Positions 50,558 to 60,021 of a stretch of 64,000 bases of DNA are shown here, in pieces. The DNA is from Tatumella ptyseos ATCC 33301 (lineage in GTDB: Bacteria > Pseudomonadota > Gammaproteobacteria > Enterobacterales > Enterobacteriaceae). Position 1 is the first letter of the stretch. Every line of letters begins with the position of its first letter. The DNA lies in NCBI RefSeq assembly GCF_000735525.1, contig NZ_JMPR01000047.1:32966-96965 (forward strand), given 5' to 3'. Made by a program: the position numbers and the translations under genes. Below the pieces are notes generated by a model. The model ran no database searches, was not told where the DNA came from, and worked only from the letters and a program-made list of their open reading frames with translations.

Positions 50558-51004
50558 CTACAATAAGGTTATCCAGTGTTCTACCCAGGGTAATGCCACC
50601 TCTTCGGGTACCGGGTGCTCCTGCGCATCAATCAGCAGGATCTCACCAATACGCTGTGCCTGGTGCTCCTGCAACAACTGTTCAAAAGCCTGACCGGCCC
50701 CGCAATACTCCTGATAACTGCTGTCCCCCAATGCAATCAGCCCGTAACGTACTGTTGGCTGGTAACCGCACTGGTCTTTCATATCGCTATAGAGCCTGGC
50801 GATAGTGTCCGGAAAATCGCCCTGCCCGGTCGTGGAGGTAATAATTAACCGGATTTGCAGGCTTTCATCCAGCCACTGACTGAGTTCAGGTTCTTCATAC
50901 AGGTGAACCTGGTGTCCGGCGGCTTCCAGCAATGGCTGAGCTTCTTCGGCTATAAGCTGTGAATTGCCATACACGGTGCCGATAAAAATTCCGATACTGG
51001 CCAT
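50558..51004 (-). CDS. yqcA: Flavodoxin YqcA
   Basis: 148 residues, a short-chain flavodoxin. FMN-binding loops are visible: FIGTVYGNSQLIAEEA (phosphate loop), STTGQGDFPD, and ALGDSSYQEYCGAGQAFEQLL. Electron carrier of uncertain partner; in E. coli it lies in the same position next to truC. The ATG overlaps the truC stop by one base (TAATG). Confidence 0.93.
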   Translation of the reverse strand: MASIGIFIGTVYGNSQLIAEEAQPLLEAAGHQVHLYEEPELSQWLDESLQIRLIITSTTGQGDFPDTIARLYSDMKDQCGYQPTVRYGLIALGDSSYQEYCGAGQAFEQLLQEHQAQRIGEILLIDAQEHPVPEEVALPWVEHWITLL

Positions 51005-51780
51005 TACTGCTCCTCCGTCGCTGGCGGGTCTGTCAACAGGGCGGACCGGGGTAAGTCCGGTAACTGCGCCTGCCAGTCAAAATGCTCAAAGGCCGTTTGC
51101 CAGACCGTATCCAGACTTGCATGCAGGCGTAATGGCTCCCCGGTCACCGGGTGCGTTAGCATCAGCCGGGAGGCGTGTAACATCAGTCGCTGACATCCGA
51201 AATGTTCGGCGGCACCGCGATTCTGACGTAAATCCCCGTGATTAGTATCACCGATAATAGGATGCCGCAGGTGCGACATATGGCGACGCAATTGGTGCTT
51301 ACGACCGGTTTGCGGAGTGAGTTCCACCAGAGTGTAACGACAGGTGGAATAGCGCCCGATAGGCACCGGCATTTCAACCTGTGCCAGTGGCTGATAACGA
51401 GTCAGAGCAGACTGAGGTTCGGTAGGTGCGGCAGAATGTTTATCTGCAATCTTATCCCGCTCTTCCATCAACGGATAGTCCAGTACCCCTGCCTCTGTCA
51501 GCCAGCCACGCACGATGGCATGATAGGTTTTTTCCAGCTGATGCTGTTCGAACTGTTGTGATAACAGCCGTGCAACCTCGGAAGATAATGCGAAGATCAA
51601 CACCCCGGACGTCGGGCGGTCGAGACGATGGACAGTAAAAACATGCTGGCCTATCTGGTCGCGCAATGTCTGCATGACGAAAGTGGTTTCATGCCGATCC
51701 AGCCAGCTGCGGTGGACAAGCATACCTGCGGGCTTGTTGACGGCAACCAGCCACTGATCCTGATAAATAATTTCAAGCAT
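51004..51780 (-). CDS. truC: tRNA pseudouridine(65) synthase TruC
   Basis: 258 residues. RluA-type pseudouridine synthase that modifies U65 of tRNAs. The catalytic Asp is in HRLDRPTSGVLIFA near residue 54, preceded by VAVNKPAGMLVH. ELTPQTGRKHQLRRHMSHLRHPIIGD is the conserved motif III. It overlaps yqcC and yqcA by one base each, forming the three-gene unit yqcC-truC-yqcA as in E. coli. Confidence 0.96.
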   Translation of the reverse strand: MLEIIYQDQWLVAVNKPAGMLVHRSWLDRHETTFVMQTLRDQIGQHVFTVHRLDRPTSGVLIFALSSEVARLLSQQFEQHQLEKTYHAIVRGWLTEAGVLDYPLMEERDKIADKHSAAPTEPQSALTRYQPLAQVEMPVPIGRYSTCRYTLVELTPQTGRKHQLRRHMSHLRHPIIGDTNHGDLRQNRGAAEHFGCQRLMLHASRLMLTHPVTGEPLRLHASLDTVWQTAFEHFDWQAQLPDLPRSALLTDPPATEEQ

Positions 51781-52109
51781 TAAGGTGTTTCTTGTTCAAA
51801 AAGACCATCAAGTTGCCTTAAGGTCAGTAACAATACCGGACGTACGCTGAGCTGAGGCTCCAGCGCCATTTCAAAATAAGGGGCGATGGCCAGTTTTTCA
51901 GGTAACCCGGCTCCGGCATCGATAATCGCCGTCATACGGGGAATGAAAATCCACTGTAACCATTCCAGAGGATGCAGGGTATCCAGGCTGAAGGGCTGGT
52001 CGCTTTGCAACGCGCTCTCTGCTGGCGCCGTTTCCTGCCATAGCTCATGGTCCCGTAAGATCTGTTCAAGTTGCGACAGTCGCTGCAGGACAATATATTG
52101 CTCAGCCAC
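51780..52109 (-). CDS. yqcC: YqcC family protein (DUF446)
   Basis: 109 residues. Conserved small helical protein of unknown function. Segments LSQLEQILRDHELWQETAPAE, PFSLDTLHPLEWLQWIFIPRM and LLLTLRQLDGLFEQ match the DUF446 family. It precedes truC with a one-base overlap and lies just downstream of csrB, on the same strand. Confidence 0.92.
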   Translation of the reverse strand: MAEQYIVLQRLSQLEQILRDHELWQETAPAESALQSDQPFSLDTLHPLEWLQWIFIPRMTAIIDAGAGLPEKLAIAPYFEMALEPQLSVRPVLLLTLRQLDGLFEQETP

Positions 52110-52176
52110 CGGTATTCTCCTATTCCTGATAAAAACCGCGCCAGCATATCATTACACAGGGGAAAAGTGATGAGCA

Positions 52177-52510
52177 TAAAAAAGGGAGTACTGTAAAAAT
52201 ACAGTACTCCCAGTCTGTTCGCAGCAATCCGGCTACAATCGTGCTCCCTGCGTTCATTGAGCTTTATCAGTATCCGCCTGGTCATCCTGACCGGACTTTC
52301 TGGCTCAATGCGTCACTGTCTATCCCCGACAGTAACTTCCCTCCTGCGGAGGGGGGTTTAGCTCAGGCAGAGCAGGTTACTTCATCCTGAAACAACCTTA
52401 CGGTATCTGACATCCATAACAGATACCACCATCCCTGGGTTGCTTTCATCCTGAAAACAAGTAACTTCCCCGGCCTCCTGCCAGTAGGTGCCATTCTGTC
52501 AGAGTCACCA
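52177..52510 (-). ncRNA. csrB: CsrB small RNA (CsrA antagonist)
   Basis: The minus strand between syd and yqcC, the E. coli csrB position, carries about 14 GGA motifs, many as CAGGATG or AGGGA in hairpin loops. The 3' end is close to E. coli CsrB: CAGGGAGCA, then GTAGCCGGATTGCTGCGAAC, then the terminator stem GGGAGTACTGT with ACAGTACTCCC and a T run (52177-52211). The RNA sequesters the translational regulator CsrA. The 5' end is approximate, set by the first GGA cluster and a GACAG about base 52500. GGA spacing and the long stretches between hairpins suggest about 330 nt. Confidence 0.9.
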
Positions 52511-52522
52511 TTTTCCGCAACG

Positions 52523-52543
52523 AGATTTTTACAGTAAAAATCT
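52523..52543. promoter_or_regulatory. 21-bp palindrome upstream of csrB
   Basis: AGATTTTTACAGTAAAAATCT is symmetric around its central base and lies 15 to 35 bases before the estimated csrB 5' end. It could be a binding site for UvrY (the BarA partner that activates csrB) or another dimeric regulator; it does not match a known consensus that I can name. Confidence 0.4.
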
Positions 52544-52692
52544 TAATTAGCGTTATAATTCAATATCCTTTAAAGTAACCTTATGAAATAGGAAGGCTTT
52601 ATATAAAGAGTCATACCAGGTTAAAAACACTATTTATTGATCTGAATCAAGTTAACAATTGCCTTCTATTACACAAATATCAGGATTACCGG

Positions 52693-53244
52693 TTATTTCG
52701 TAACAATACCTTCGGATTTATTAATAAAATCAGCCAGTGACGGTGCCAGTGTTTCACGTTTTTTGGTTCCAAGTGATTCCAGGATAACTTCACCGCTCAG
52801 GTTACAGACCGAAATAATTTCGGTGTCGTGATCGGTAGCGGCAATAAACAGCGTCGGACTCTGCTTCAGCCGACGTTTCATCACCAGGTGTCCGATTAAA
52901 TTCTCCTGCACCCGACTAAAATCCTCTTCATTCCAGACCTGTAATAACGTCATCACACGCCCCTGCCAAACGGCCTGCATATCCGCCGCGAACTGAGCGG
53001 TATACCAGGCGACAACGGCAGGCTGGATCACAATATCCAGCGCACGCTCTACCGCTTCCAGCGTCGCCGGTAACGTAAACGGCCGGGGTTGCCAGAACAC
53101 TCCCTGCTCGTCACTGTACTCAACACAGGGAGAATCGATTCCCGCGAGTGCTTCACTCAGCGGAAAATGGCCGGTTTGCTGCTGCCAGTTCTCACAATAG
53201 CGGCGGGTAAAGGCGTGTAAAGCATCTAAGGTTTGCTGCATCAT
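52693..53244 (-). CDS. syd: SecY-interacting protein Syd
   Basis: 183 residues. A cytosolic protein that binds SecY and is thought to proofread translocon assembly. The family segments are [80 protein letters not shown] and [30 protein letters not shown]. It lies upstream of csrB on the minus strand and is divergent from queF. Confidence 0.94.
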   Translation of the reverse strand: MMQQTLDALHAFTRRYCENWQQQTGHFPLSEALAGIDSPCVEYSDEQGVFWQPRPFTLPATLEAVERALDIVIQPAVVAWYTAQFAADMQAVWQGRVMTLLQVWNEEDFSRVQENLIGHLVMKRRLKQSPTLFIAATDHDTEIISVCNLSGEVILESLGTKKRETLAPSLADFINKSEGIVTK

Positions 53245-53306
53245 TCATTTTCTCACTTCTGATCGGGTACACTGAGCACAACGTTTACTTTATCCGTGGT
53301 ACTTTC

Positions 53307-54152
53307 ATGACTCATTATGACCAACATCAGGCCCTGGAAGGTCTGACCCTGGGGAAAAAAACTTCCTACACTGAACACTATGCTCCGGAGTTATTACAAC
53401 CGGTCCCGCGAAGCCTCAACCGTGACGGGTTGGGTTTACAGGAAGGTAACCTGCCCTTTCATGGCGAAGACCTCTGGACATTGTACGAACTCTCCTGGCT
53501 GAATGACCAGGGCGTTCCGCGCGTTGCTATCGGCTACGTGGCTCTCTGCGCCACCAGCCGTAATCTGATTGAATCGAAAAGTTTTAAACTCTATCTGAAT
53601 AGTTTCAATCAGACAAAATTTGCAGATACTGAAACCGTCAGAGCCACGCTTGAAAAAGATCTCAGCGCTTGTGCCGGCGGAAAAGTCACAGTGACACTCT
53701 CCAGCCTCAGTGAGGCGGAAGGACAGCCGGTCGGCCATTTCGCCGGAGAGTGCATCGACGACCTGCCGATCACTGTCGATAATTACAGCTTTGATAATAA
53801 TCTGCTGCAAGACGCCACCACATCCGACATCGTCGAAGAGACGCTGGTCAGCCATCTTCTGAAATCCAACTGTCTGATCACTCAACAGCCTGACTGGGGC
53901 TCTGTGATGATCCGCTATCGCGGTCCACGGATAGAGCGTGAAGCACTGCTACGTTACCTGCTCTCTTTCCGCCAGCATAATGAATTCCACGAACAGTGTG
54001 TTGAGCGCATTTTCAATGACCTGATGCAGTTTTGCCAGCCGGAACAACTGACCGTCTATGCCCGTTACACACGCAGAGGTGGCCTGGACATTAATCCGTG
54101 GCGCAGTAACGTGGCATTCGAAGCCCCTGTCGCCCGACTGGCCCGTCAGTAA
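53307..54152 (+). CDS. queF: NADPH-dependent 7-cyano-7-deazaguanine reductase QueF
   Basis: 281 residues. Reduces preQ0 to preQ1 in queuosine synthesis; the long, two-fold type of enterics. The signature [17 protein letters not shown] is near residue 90, and the nucleophilic Cys is in [17 protein letters not shown] near residue 190. [19 protein letters not shown] fits the family. It acts downstream of QueD and QueE, whose genes lie elsewhere in the window. Confidence 0.97.
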   Translation: MTHYDQHQALEGLTLGKKTSYTEHYAPELLQPVPRSLNRDGLGLQEGNLPFHGEDLWTLYELSWLNDQGVPRVAIGYVALCATSRNLIESKSFKLYLNSFNQTKFADTETVRATLEKDLSACAGGKVTVTLSSLSEAEGQPVGHFAGECIDDLPITVDNYSFDNNLLQDATTSDIVEETLVSHLLKSNCLITQQPDWGSVMIRYRGPRIEREALLRYLLSFRQHNEFHEQCVERIFNDLMQFCQPEQLTVYARYTRRGGLDINPWRSNVAFEAPVARLARQ

Positions 54153-54338
54153 ACTCCGTAACTCCCCGTAATCATCACAGGAAATAACTACTTATCACTT
54201 GTGAAAATCCGTACGCCAGCGATACTCTGAAGCACCGGCCAGATAAAAACAGGGCCGGACAGGGAGCCGGCGTCACGGTAAATGATTTTACAGCCGCTGT
54301 GTGATGCAGCAGTTCCCCGCGGGGAGTAAGGAGTTCTC

Positions 54339-55703
54339 TTGATTACACATATCAGCCCTCTTGGGGCTATGGATCTGCTTTCACAACTGGAAGTAGATAT
54401 GCTGAAAAGAACCGCCAGCAGTGACCTGTATCAGTTATTCCGCAACTGCTCACTGGCGGTGCTCAATTCCGGCAGCCTGACGGATAATAGTCAGCAACTG
54501 CTGTCACAGTTTACAGACTTCGATATTAACGTATTGCGTCGCGAGCGCGGCGTAAAACTGGAGCTGATTAATCCGCCGGAAAATGCCTTTGTCGACGGTC
54601 AGATCATCCGCTCCCTGCAGGCGAACTTATTTGCCGTGTTACGGGATATCCTGTTCGTCACCGGCCAGTTGAATCATTCGGCACGTTTTCGTGAACCTAA
54701 CCCGAAAGATTCGGCCTACATCACCAATATGGTGTTTTCAATTTTGCGTAATGCCCGTGCTCTGCATGTGGGTGAGTTACCGAATACGGTGGTGTGCTGG
54801 GGAGGGCATTCAGTAAACCCTGTGGAATACCAGTATTGCCGGGATGTCGGAACGCAGTTAGGTCTGCGTGAACTTAATATTTGTACCGGCTGTGGCCCGG
54901 GCGTGATGGAAGCGCCGATGAAAGGTGCCGCTGTCGGCCACGCACAGCAGCGCTACCGTGAAGGACGTTTTATCGGCATGACCGAACCGTCGATTATCGC
55001 TGCTGAACCACCGAACCCGCTGGTTAATGAACTGATTATCATGCCGGATATCGAAAAACGGCTGGAAGCCTTCGTCCGTATCGCGCACGGGATCATTATC
55101 TTCCCGGGAGGCGTCGGGACGGCCGAAGAACTACTCTATCTGCTGGGCATTATGATGCATCCGCACAACCAGCAGCAGGTTCTGCCGCTGATACTGACCG
55201 GGCCGAAAGAAAGTGAAGACTATTTCCGTGTACTGGATGATTTTATTATCAATACCCTGGGCGAGGCGGCCACCCGTCATTACCGGATTATTATTGATGA
55301 TGCCCATGCGGTAGCAAAAACCATGAAGCAGGCGATGCCCGCCGTGAAAGAGTACCGCCGTCAGACCGGCGATGCGTACAGTTTTAACTGGTCACTGCGT
55401 ATCGAACCGGAACTGCAACTGCCGTTCCAGCCGACCCATGCCAATATGTCAGCCCTTAACCTGAACCAGGATCAGCCGAAAGAGAAACTGGCCGCAGATT
55501 TGCGCCGGATGTTCTCAGGGATCGTGGCAGGAAATGTGAAAGACATCGGGATCCGCGAAATCCGGGCCCACGGACCGTTTAAAATTCATGGTGATGCCGA
55601 TATCATGCACCGCATGGATGAAATGTTACAGGGGTTCGTCGCTCAACACCGGATGAAACTTCCGGGCAGTGCGTATGTCCCTTGCTACGAAATCATCAGG
55701 TAG
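54339..55703 (+). CDS. ppnN: Pyrimidine/purine nucleotide 5'-monophosphate nucleosidase PpnN
   Basis: 454 residues from a TTG start, with AAGGAG five bases upstream; the protein then begins [21 protein letters not shown], nearly identical to E. coli. Cleaves nucleotides to base and ribose 5-phosphate and is activated by (p)ppGpp in E. coli. The lysine-decarboxylase-like motif [16 protein letters not shown] is near residue 255. The 186 bases after queF have no gene. Confidence 0.96.
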   Translation: MITHISPLGAMDLLSQLEVDMLKRTASSDLYQLFRNCSLAVLNSGSLTDNSQQLLSQFTDFDINVLRRERGVKLELINPPENAFVDGQIIRSLQANLFAVLRDILFVTGQLNHSARFREPNPKDSAYITNMVFSILRNARALHVGELPNTVVCWGGHSVNPVEYQYCRDVGTQLGLRELNICTGCGPGVMEAPMKGAAVGHAQQRYREGRFIGMTEPSIIAAEPPNPLVNELIIMPDIEKRLEAFVRIAHGIIIFPGGVGTAEELLYLLGIMMHPHNQQQVLPLILTGPKESEDYFRVLDDFIINTLGEAATRHYRIIIDDAHAVAKTMKQAMPAVKEYRRQTGDAYSFNWSLRIEPELQLPFQPTHANMSALNLNQDQPKEKLAADLRRMFSGIVAGNVKDIGIREIRAHGPFKIHGDADIMHRMDEMLQGFVAQHRMKLPGSAYVPCYEIIR

Positions 55704-55787
55704 TCTCTCTGCTTACCGGCCAGCCGCCGGTAAGCAGCTTCTGTTTTTACTTTACGCAGTTTTCAGCGTTTATATTCTCCGGCAATT

Positions 55788-56555
55788 ATGACTTATCATC
55801 TACTGATCATCGATGCACTGAACCTCATTCGCCGAATCCATGCGGTTCAGGGTAATCAGTGTCTGACCGGCACCCGTGCCGCCCTGCGCCAGTTACTGCA
55901 ACACACCCAGCCCACCCATGTGGTCGGCGTATTTGATAACCCGCATCAGCGTGAAGGCTGGCGACACCAGGTACTGAGTGAATATAAAGCCGGTCGTCCG
56001 GAGATGCCGGAAGAGTTGCGCCTGCTGATGCCTGCCCTGCATCAGGTATTTGCTGAAAGCGGTATTCATTGCTGGCATGCCACCGACGATGAGGCCGATG
56101 ACCTGGCCGCTACCCTGGCCTGTAAAATGGCGCAGGCTGGCCAGCAAACCACCATTGTGTCGACAGACAAAGGTTACTGCCAGTTGCTGGTGCCCGAAAT
56201 TCGCTTACGTGACTACTTTCAGAAACGCTGGCTGGATGTGCCTTTTATCCGGCAGCAATACGGTGTCTCCCCCGGACAATTGCCGGATTACTGGGGGCTT
56301 TGCGGTATCGCAGGGAGCAAAATTCCCGGTGTGGCTGGGATAGGGCCAAAGAGTGCGGCAGAGCTTATCCGCCGTTTTGATAATCTGGAGACGCTTTTTC
56401 AGCAACTGGATCAGGTAGAAGAAAAGTGGCGTAAGAAATTACAGGGCGCGCAGGAAATTGCGCTGATCTCCAGACAGGTTGCCCGACTGGCAACCTGTCT
56501 GGATTTACAGGGAAACCTGAAAAGCCTGCGTTATCTGCCCGCGACGGGCAGGTAA
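55788..56555 (+). CDS. xni: Flap endonuclease Xni (ExoIX)
   Basis: 255 residues. 5'-3' exonuclease-fold protein. N-terminal [15 protein letters not shown], the metal-site Asp cluster in [14 protein letters not shown] and [11 protein letters not shown], and the helix-hairpin-helix [25 protein letters not shown] are present. In E. coli sdaC and sdaB lie between ppnN and xni; they are absent here and only 84 bases separate the two genes. Confidence 0.94.
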   Translation: MTYHLLIIDALNLIRRIHAVQGNQCLTGTRAALRQLLQHTQPTHVVGVFDNPHQREGWRHQVLSEYKAGRPEMPEELRLLMPALHQVFAESGIHCWHATDDEADDLAATLACKMAQAGQQTTIVSTDKGYCQLLVPEIRLRDYFQKRWLDVPFIRQQYGVSPGQLPDYWGLCGIAGSKIPGVAGIGPKSAAELIRRFDNLETLFQQLDQVEEKWRKKLQGAQEIALISRQVARLATCLDLQGNLKSLRYLPATGR

Positions 56556-56561
56556 CGCAGT

Positions 56562-57665
56562 TTATTCGCGTTCGTCACGACGTCCTGGCGCGGCTCCCCA
56601 GATACGACGAACATGGACGGTGATCTCTTCGCGATCGTGGTAGAGGTGACGCGCCTGGATCTGTGCATTGATCCCCCCGGCCTGCAGCGATTCCGCGATC
56701 ATTTGCAGGTTCTGAGTGACTTCTTCATAGCGTTTTTTCATCGGCAGTTTCAGGTTAAAAATGGCTTCCCTGCACCAGCCATTGATCAGCCATTCTGTCA
56801 TCAGTGCCGCGACTCTGACCGGTTTTTCCACCATATCGCAGACAAGCCAGGTCACATTCGATTTTGCCGGACGGAATTTAAAGCCATCCTCGCGGCAATG
56901 GATCACCTGTCCGGTATCCATCAGCGCAGGGGCCATTGGTCCGTTATCGACCGCATACACCATCATACTGCGTTTCACCAGCTGATACGTCCAGCCGCCC
57001 GGACAGGCTCCCAGATCCACCGCATACATTCCGCTCCCCAGACGCTCGTCCCATTCATCTGCCGGCACAAAAACATGGAATGCTTCTTCCAGTTTTAACG
57101 TTGAACGGCTCGGGGCATCGGACGGAAACTTCAGCCGTGGGATCCCCATAAACAACGGAGAGTTGTTTTCCGGGTAAGAGTAACCGACATAGCAGGTACC
57201 GGAGGCAATAAAGAAAACATGCACGACCGGACGCTTTGCCGATTCATAATTCAGCAGAATACCGTTCTGACGTAATGCAGCCCGTAGTGGCACCGTGAAT
57301 TTTCGGCAGAATTTAAGCAGTTCTTTGGCTTCATTAGTATCGGGGACTTCAACACGCAGTTCTCCCCCCTTTTCAACGGCCCCCGTCAGCATGCCACACA
57401 CCGGAGTGATACGATCGTCCGGCGGTAAATCCCGTAATAATTCACCGACCACTATCATCTGTCGGGCAAAGATCAGTGATGCAAACGGGATCTGACGGAT
57501 CAATTTATCGGCATCTTCATACTGATAACATTCAAAAATCACGTAGCCCGAATTATCCTTCACCCGCGCAAAACCAAACACTTCCAGTGCTGTGGCACGG
57601 GCGGTGATTTCTGCCGCACATTCTTTTTCAAACCCGGAACGACAATAGAGTAAAACCTTATTCAT
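56562..57665 (-). CDS. rlmM: 23S rRNA 2'-O-ribose methyltransferase RlmM
   Basis: 367 residues. Methylates C2498 of 23S rRNA. An N-terminal THUMP domain ([20 protein letters not shown] onward) leads to the Rossmann-fold methyltransferase with [18 protein letters not shown] (SAM site) and [10 protein letters not shown]. The K-D-K-E residues are consistent with the RrmJ-like family. The start overlaps ygdD by 8 bases. It is convergent with xni. Confidence 0.96.
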   Translation of the reverse strand: MNKVLLYCRSGFEKECAAEITARATALEVFGFARVKDNSGYVIFECYQYEDADKLIRQIPFASLIFARQMIVVGELLRDLPPDDRITPVCGMLTGAVEKGGELRVEVPDTNEAKELLKFCRKFTVPLRAALRQNGILLNYESAKRPVVHVFFIASGTCYVGYSYPENNSPLFMGIPRLKFPSDAPSRSTLKLEEAFHVFVPADEWDERLGSGMYAVDLGACPGGWTYQLVKRSMMVYAVDNGPMAPALMDTGQVIHCREDGFKFRPAKSNVTWLVCDMVEKPVRVAALMTEWLINGWCREAIFNLKLPMKKRYEEVTQNLQMIAESLQAGGINAQIQARHLYHDREEITVHVRRIWGAAPGRRDERE

Positions 57666-58053
57666 GGCTGCCTGCCTTTCGTTTCAGACGCAGAGCGCCA
57701 ATCAACATCAAAAACCATCCGGCCAGGAAGCAAAGGCCTCCGACCGGCGTCACAAAAACTAAAAACATCAGATGAGACAGTGCCAGGCAGTAAAGACTGC
57801 CGCTGAAGAGAACTGTCCCTAACGCAAGGAGTGCTGCACTCCAGTAAAACCAGATATTCGCCCTGCGCAGCATTGCCGATGCCAGGCCAAGAATAGCCAG
57901 CGTATGGTACGCCTGATATTCAAGGCCGGTATGGATCCAGGCCATCTCATTGCTGCTCAGGGTTTTACTTAACACATGGGCGCCGAAAGCACCGAAAGCC
58001 ACCAGTAAAAAACCGCTGATGGCGGCAAAAATAAACATCGTGCGGCTGGACAT
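57658..58053 (-). CDS. ygdD: Inner-membrane protein YgdD (DUF423)
   Basis: 131 residues with four membrane spans (about residues 5-25, 45-62, 70-90, 98-120). The DUF423 pattern starts [22 protein letters not shown] and continues [17 protein letters not shown]. Function unknown. In E. coli it lies in the same place between gcvA and rlmM. It follows gcvA by about 41 bases. Confidence 0.92.
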   Translation of the reverse strand: MSSRTMFIFAAISGFLLVAFGAFGAHVLSKTLSSNEMAWIHTGLEYQAYHTLAILGLASAMLRRANIWFYWSAALLALGTVLFSGSLYCLALSHLMFLVFVTPVGGLCFLAGWFLMLIGALRLKRKAGSHE

Positions 58054-58094
58054 GTCCTGTTCCTCATCGGGTACGTTGGCTGCGTCCTGTTTTG

Positions 58095-59009
58095 CTAATC
58101 ATAGCGAAAACGAAACTTTTCCTGTTCACTGGCGGCACGCGCCAGAATCCATTGCCGGAAAGCCGCTATTTTACCCAGATCTGCCTGACTGTCATGACAA
58201 ACCAGATAAAAAGCGTTCTGACTGGCCAAAACATCATTAAACGGACACACCAGACGGCCACTTTCCAGTTCACTTTGCACCATCACGTTATTCGCCAGTG
58301 CAATCCCCTGCCCGTGGATGGCGGCCTGTAATACCATTGCGGTGTGGCTGAAGATGGGCCCCTGCTGAACATTGACATGGTTCAGTCCCAGTTGCCGGGT
58401 ATAGCTTTGCCAGTCACGGCGCGATGCGTCATGCAATAAGGTGAAATGAGCCAGGTCGGCCGGGCTCTTCAGTGAAAACTCACCGGTCAGCAGCGCCGGT
58501 GAACAAACCGGCAGCAGATATTCAGCATACAGTTTTTCCACCCGCAAGCCCGGCCAGTTCCCCCGGCCATAGAAGATAGCCACGTCCACATCGTCAGAGA
58601 GTTTATCCTCTTCACGGTCAACCGCCTGGATACGGACATCGATGCCCGGACAGTCCTGGTTGAAGCTGGATAGCCTCGGGACCAGCCACTGGATCGCAAA
58701 ACTGGGTAACAGACTGACCGTCAATGCACCTTTCGCACTCCGGGCCTGTAGTTTACGGGTAGCATCATTCAGTGCGGAAAATATTTCTTTAATATCCAGC
58801 GAATAGCTTTGACCTTCTTCGGTCAGTAACAGCGAGCGATTACGACGGCGGAACAGTTTCAGGCCGAGGAAGTCTTCCAGCGATTTAATCTGGTGGCTGA
58901 CAGCGGCCTGGGTCACAAACAGTTCTTCGGCCGCCCGGGTAAAACTCAGGTGCCGTGCGGCCGCATCGAAGACTTTCAGGGCATTAAGAGGAGGCAGTCG
59001 TTTTGACAT
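58095..59009 (-). CDS. gcvA: Transcriptional regulator GcvA (LysR family)
   Basis: 304 residues. Activates the glycine cleavage operon and gcvB. The helix-turn-helix at residues 20-45 (HLSFTRAAEELFVTQAAVSHQIKSLE) is identical to that of E. coli over most of its length, and the effector domain is similar (SLLPSFAIQWLVPRLSSF, AIFYGRGNWPGLRVE). The ATG at 59009 follows AGGAGG closely upstream at GTTAAG-less context; it gives the E. coli start MSKRLPPLNAL. A frame from 59057 would add 16 unsupported residues. The gene is divergent from gcvB. Confidence 0.96.
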   Translation of the reverse strand: MSKRLPPLNALKVFDAAARHLSFTRAAEELFVTQAAVSHQIKSLEDFLGLKLFRRRNRSLLLTEEGQSYSLDIKEIFSALNDATRKLQARSAKGALTVSLLPSFAIQWLVPRLSSFNQDCPGIDVRIQAVDREEDKLSDDVDVAIFYGRGNWPGLRVEKLYAEYLLPVCSPALLTGEFSLKSPADLAHFTLLHDASRRDWQSYTRQLGLNHVNVQQGPIFSHTAMVLQAAIHGQGIALANNVMVQSELESGRLVCPFNDVLASQNAFYLVCHDSQADLGKIAAFRQWILARAASEQEKFRFRYD

Positions 59010-59135
59010 AACAGTCTTCAGATTCAGGGCTAATAGGATGCCGGAGCCGGAACGCACTCAGGCATTAGTTTTTTTTATCCGAAGCATTATAAATTGTCCC
59101 TTGAGGAAGCACCAGCAAATACCTATAGTTCACGC

Positions 59136-59314
59136 ACTTCCTGAGCCGGAACGAAAAGTTTTCTGAACCAGTCATTTCAGACTCTTTTGGCTTTAGGTGG
59201 TGATGTTGTGTTTGCATTTGGTCTGTTTTTCAGACCTGATTTATTTCCTGTGATATACCCTGTCTGTCCATAGTTTATATTTTTACAGCACCGCTTTATG
59301 CGGTGTTTTTTTTT
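59136..59314 (+). ncRNA. gcvB: GcvB small RNA
   Basis: Divergent from gcvA, as in E. coli. The RNA begins ACTTCCTGAGCCGGAACGAA, the conserved first stem region, then has the GU-rich R1 target-binding segment (GGTGGTGATGTTGTGTTTGC), the hairpin GGTCTGTTTTTCAGACC, ACCCTGTCTGTCCATAGT, and the terminator CAGCACCGC..GCGGTG with nine T. At about 179 nt it is shorter than the roughly 200-nt E. coli RNA because the second internal stem region is reduced. GcvB represses many amino acid and peptide transporter mRNAs with Hfq. Confidence 0.95.
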
Positions 59315-59585
59315 GTCTTTCGTATTCAATCCCGCCGATGATGCCATCTCCCCCCGTAAAAACGCTGCAAGCCGCAATAACTCAGCTTATGCGAAAAGCT
59401 AAACGTTTGCGCAGATATTTGCATAAATCCGGATTATGCATAAACCTGACAGAAGAACGGCATAATTAATCATTTCAGTAAAAAAATGGCAGGGGCCGGG
59501 GGGATAATACGTCAGAACCGTGGCAGGGCGAACAGGAGAGAAGATAAAGCAGCCGCCACCGGCGACTGCAATCAATACGATACCC
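59315..59585. other. Region between gcvB and ygdI, no gene recognised
   Basis: About 270 bases between converging gcvB and ygdI. It holds AT-rich sequence with repeats of ATGCATAAA-like words and no open frame worth calling. I see no strong terminator for ygdI. Confidence 0.4.
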
Positions 59586-59813
59586 TTACTGACCGAGCTG
59601 AGTCATTTCTTTCACATCAGAACGGTTGATTTGCTGCTTAATACCACTGCTGTCTTTATAGACGATCATACCGGTATCGTCATCAACGCTGGGTTTACCT
59701 TGTGCTACGATGGTACGGCCATCGTTGGTATGCATGACATAGTTAGACGAACAACCAGCCAGGGTGAAGACGAGCGCGGATACCGCGAATACTGCTGCGA
59801 GTTGCTTTTTCAT
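59586..59813 (-). CDS. ygdI: Small lipoprotein of the YgdI/YgdR family (DUF903)
   Basis: 75 residues. A lipoprotein signal ends LAGCSS (Cys at residue 21). The mature part, NYVMHTNDGRTIVAQGKPSVDDDTGMIVYKDSSGIKQQINRSDVKEM, is the short SH3-like DUF903 domain of YgdI and YgdR. Function unknown. Position next to gcvB and csdA is as in E. coli. AAGGAGAT lies in front of the ATG. Confidence 0.94.
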   Translation of the reverse strand: MKKQLAAVFAVSALVFTLAGCSSNYVMHTNDGRTIVAQGKPSVDDDTGMIVYKDSSGIKQQINRSDVKEMTQLGQ

Positions 59814-60021
59814 TTATTATCTCCTTACAGATAAGAATACCTTAAACTGTCAGCGATTCTGTCAATATGCAGTCCATGTTTTCGTCCGTAGCGACGGATA
59901 ACTAACATTAAGCAATAAATATGCTTACAGTCTGCTAATAAATCATATGACATATTTACAACTTTACCAGTGGGTGAGGTTTTTTCAGTCTTATCTTAAA
60001 TTTACCGGACACGAGTACGTT

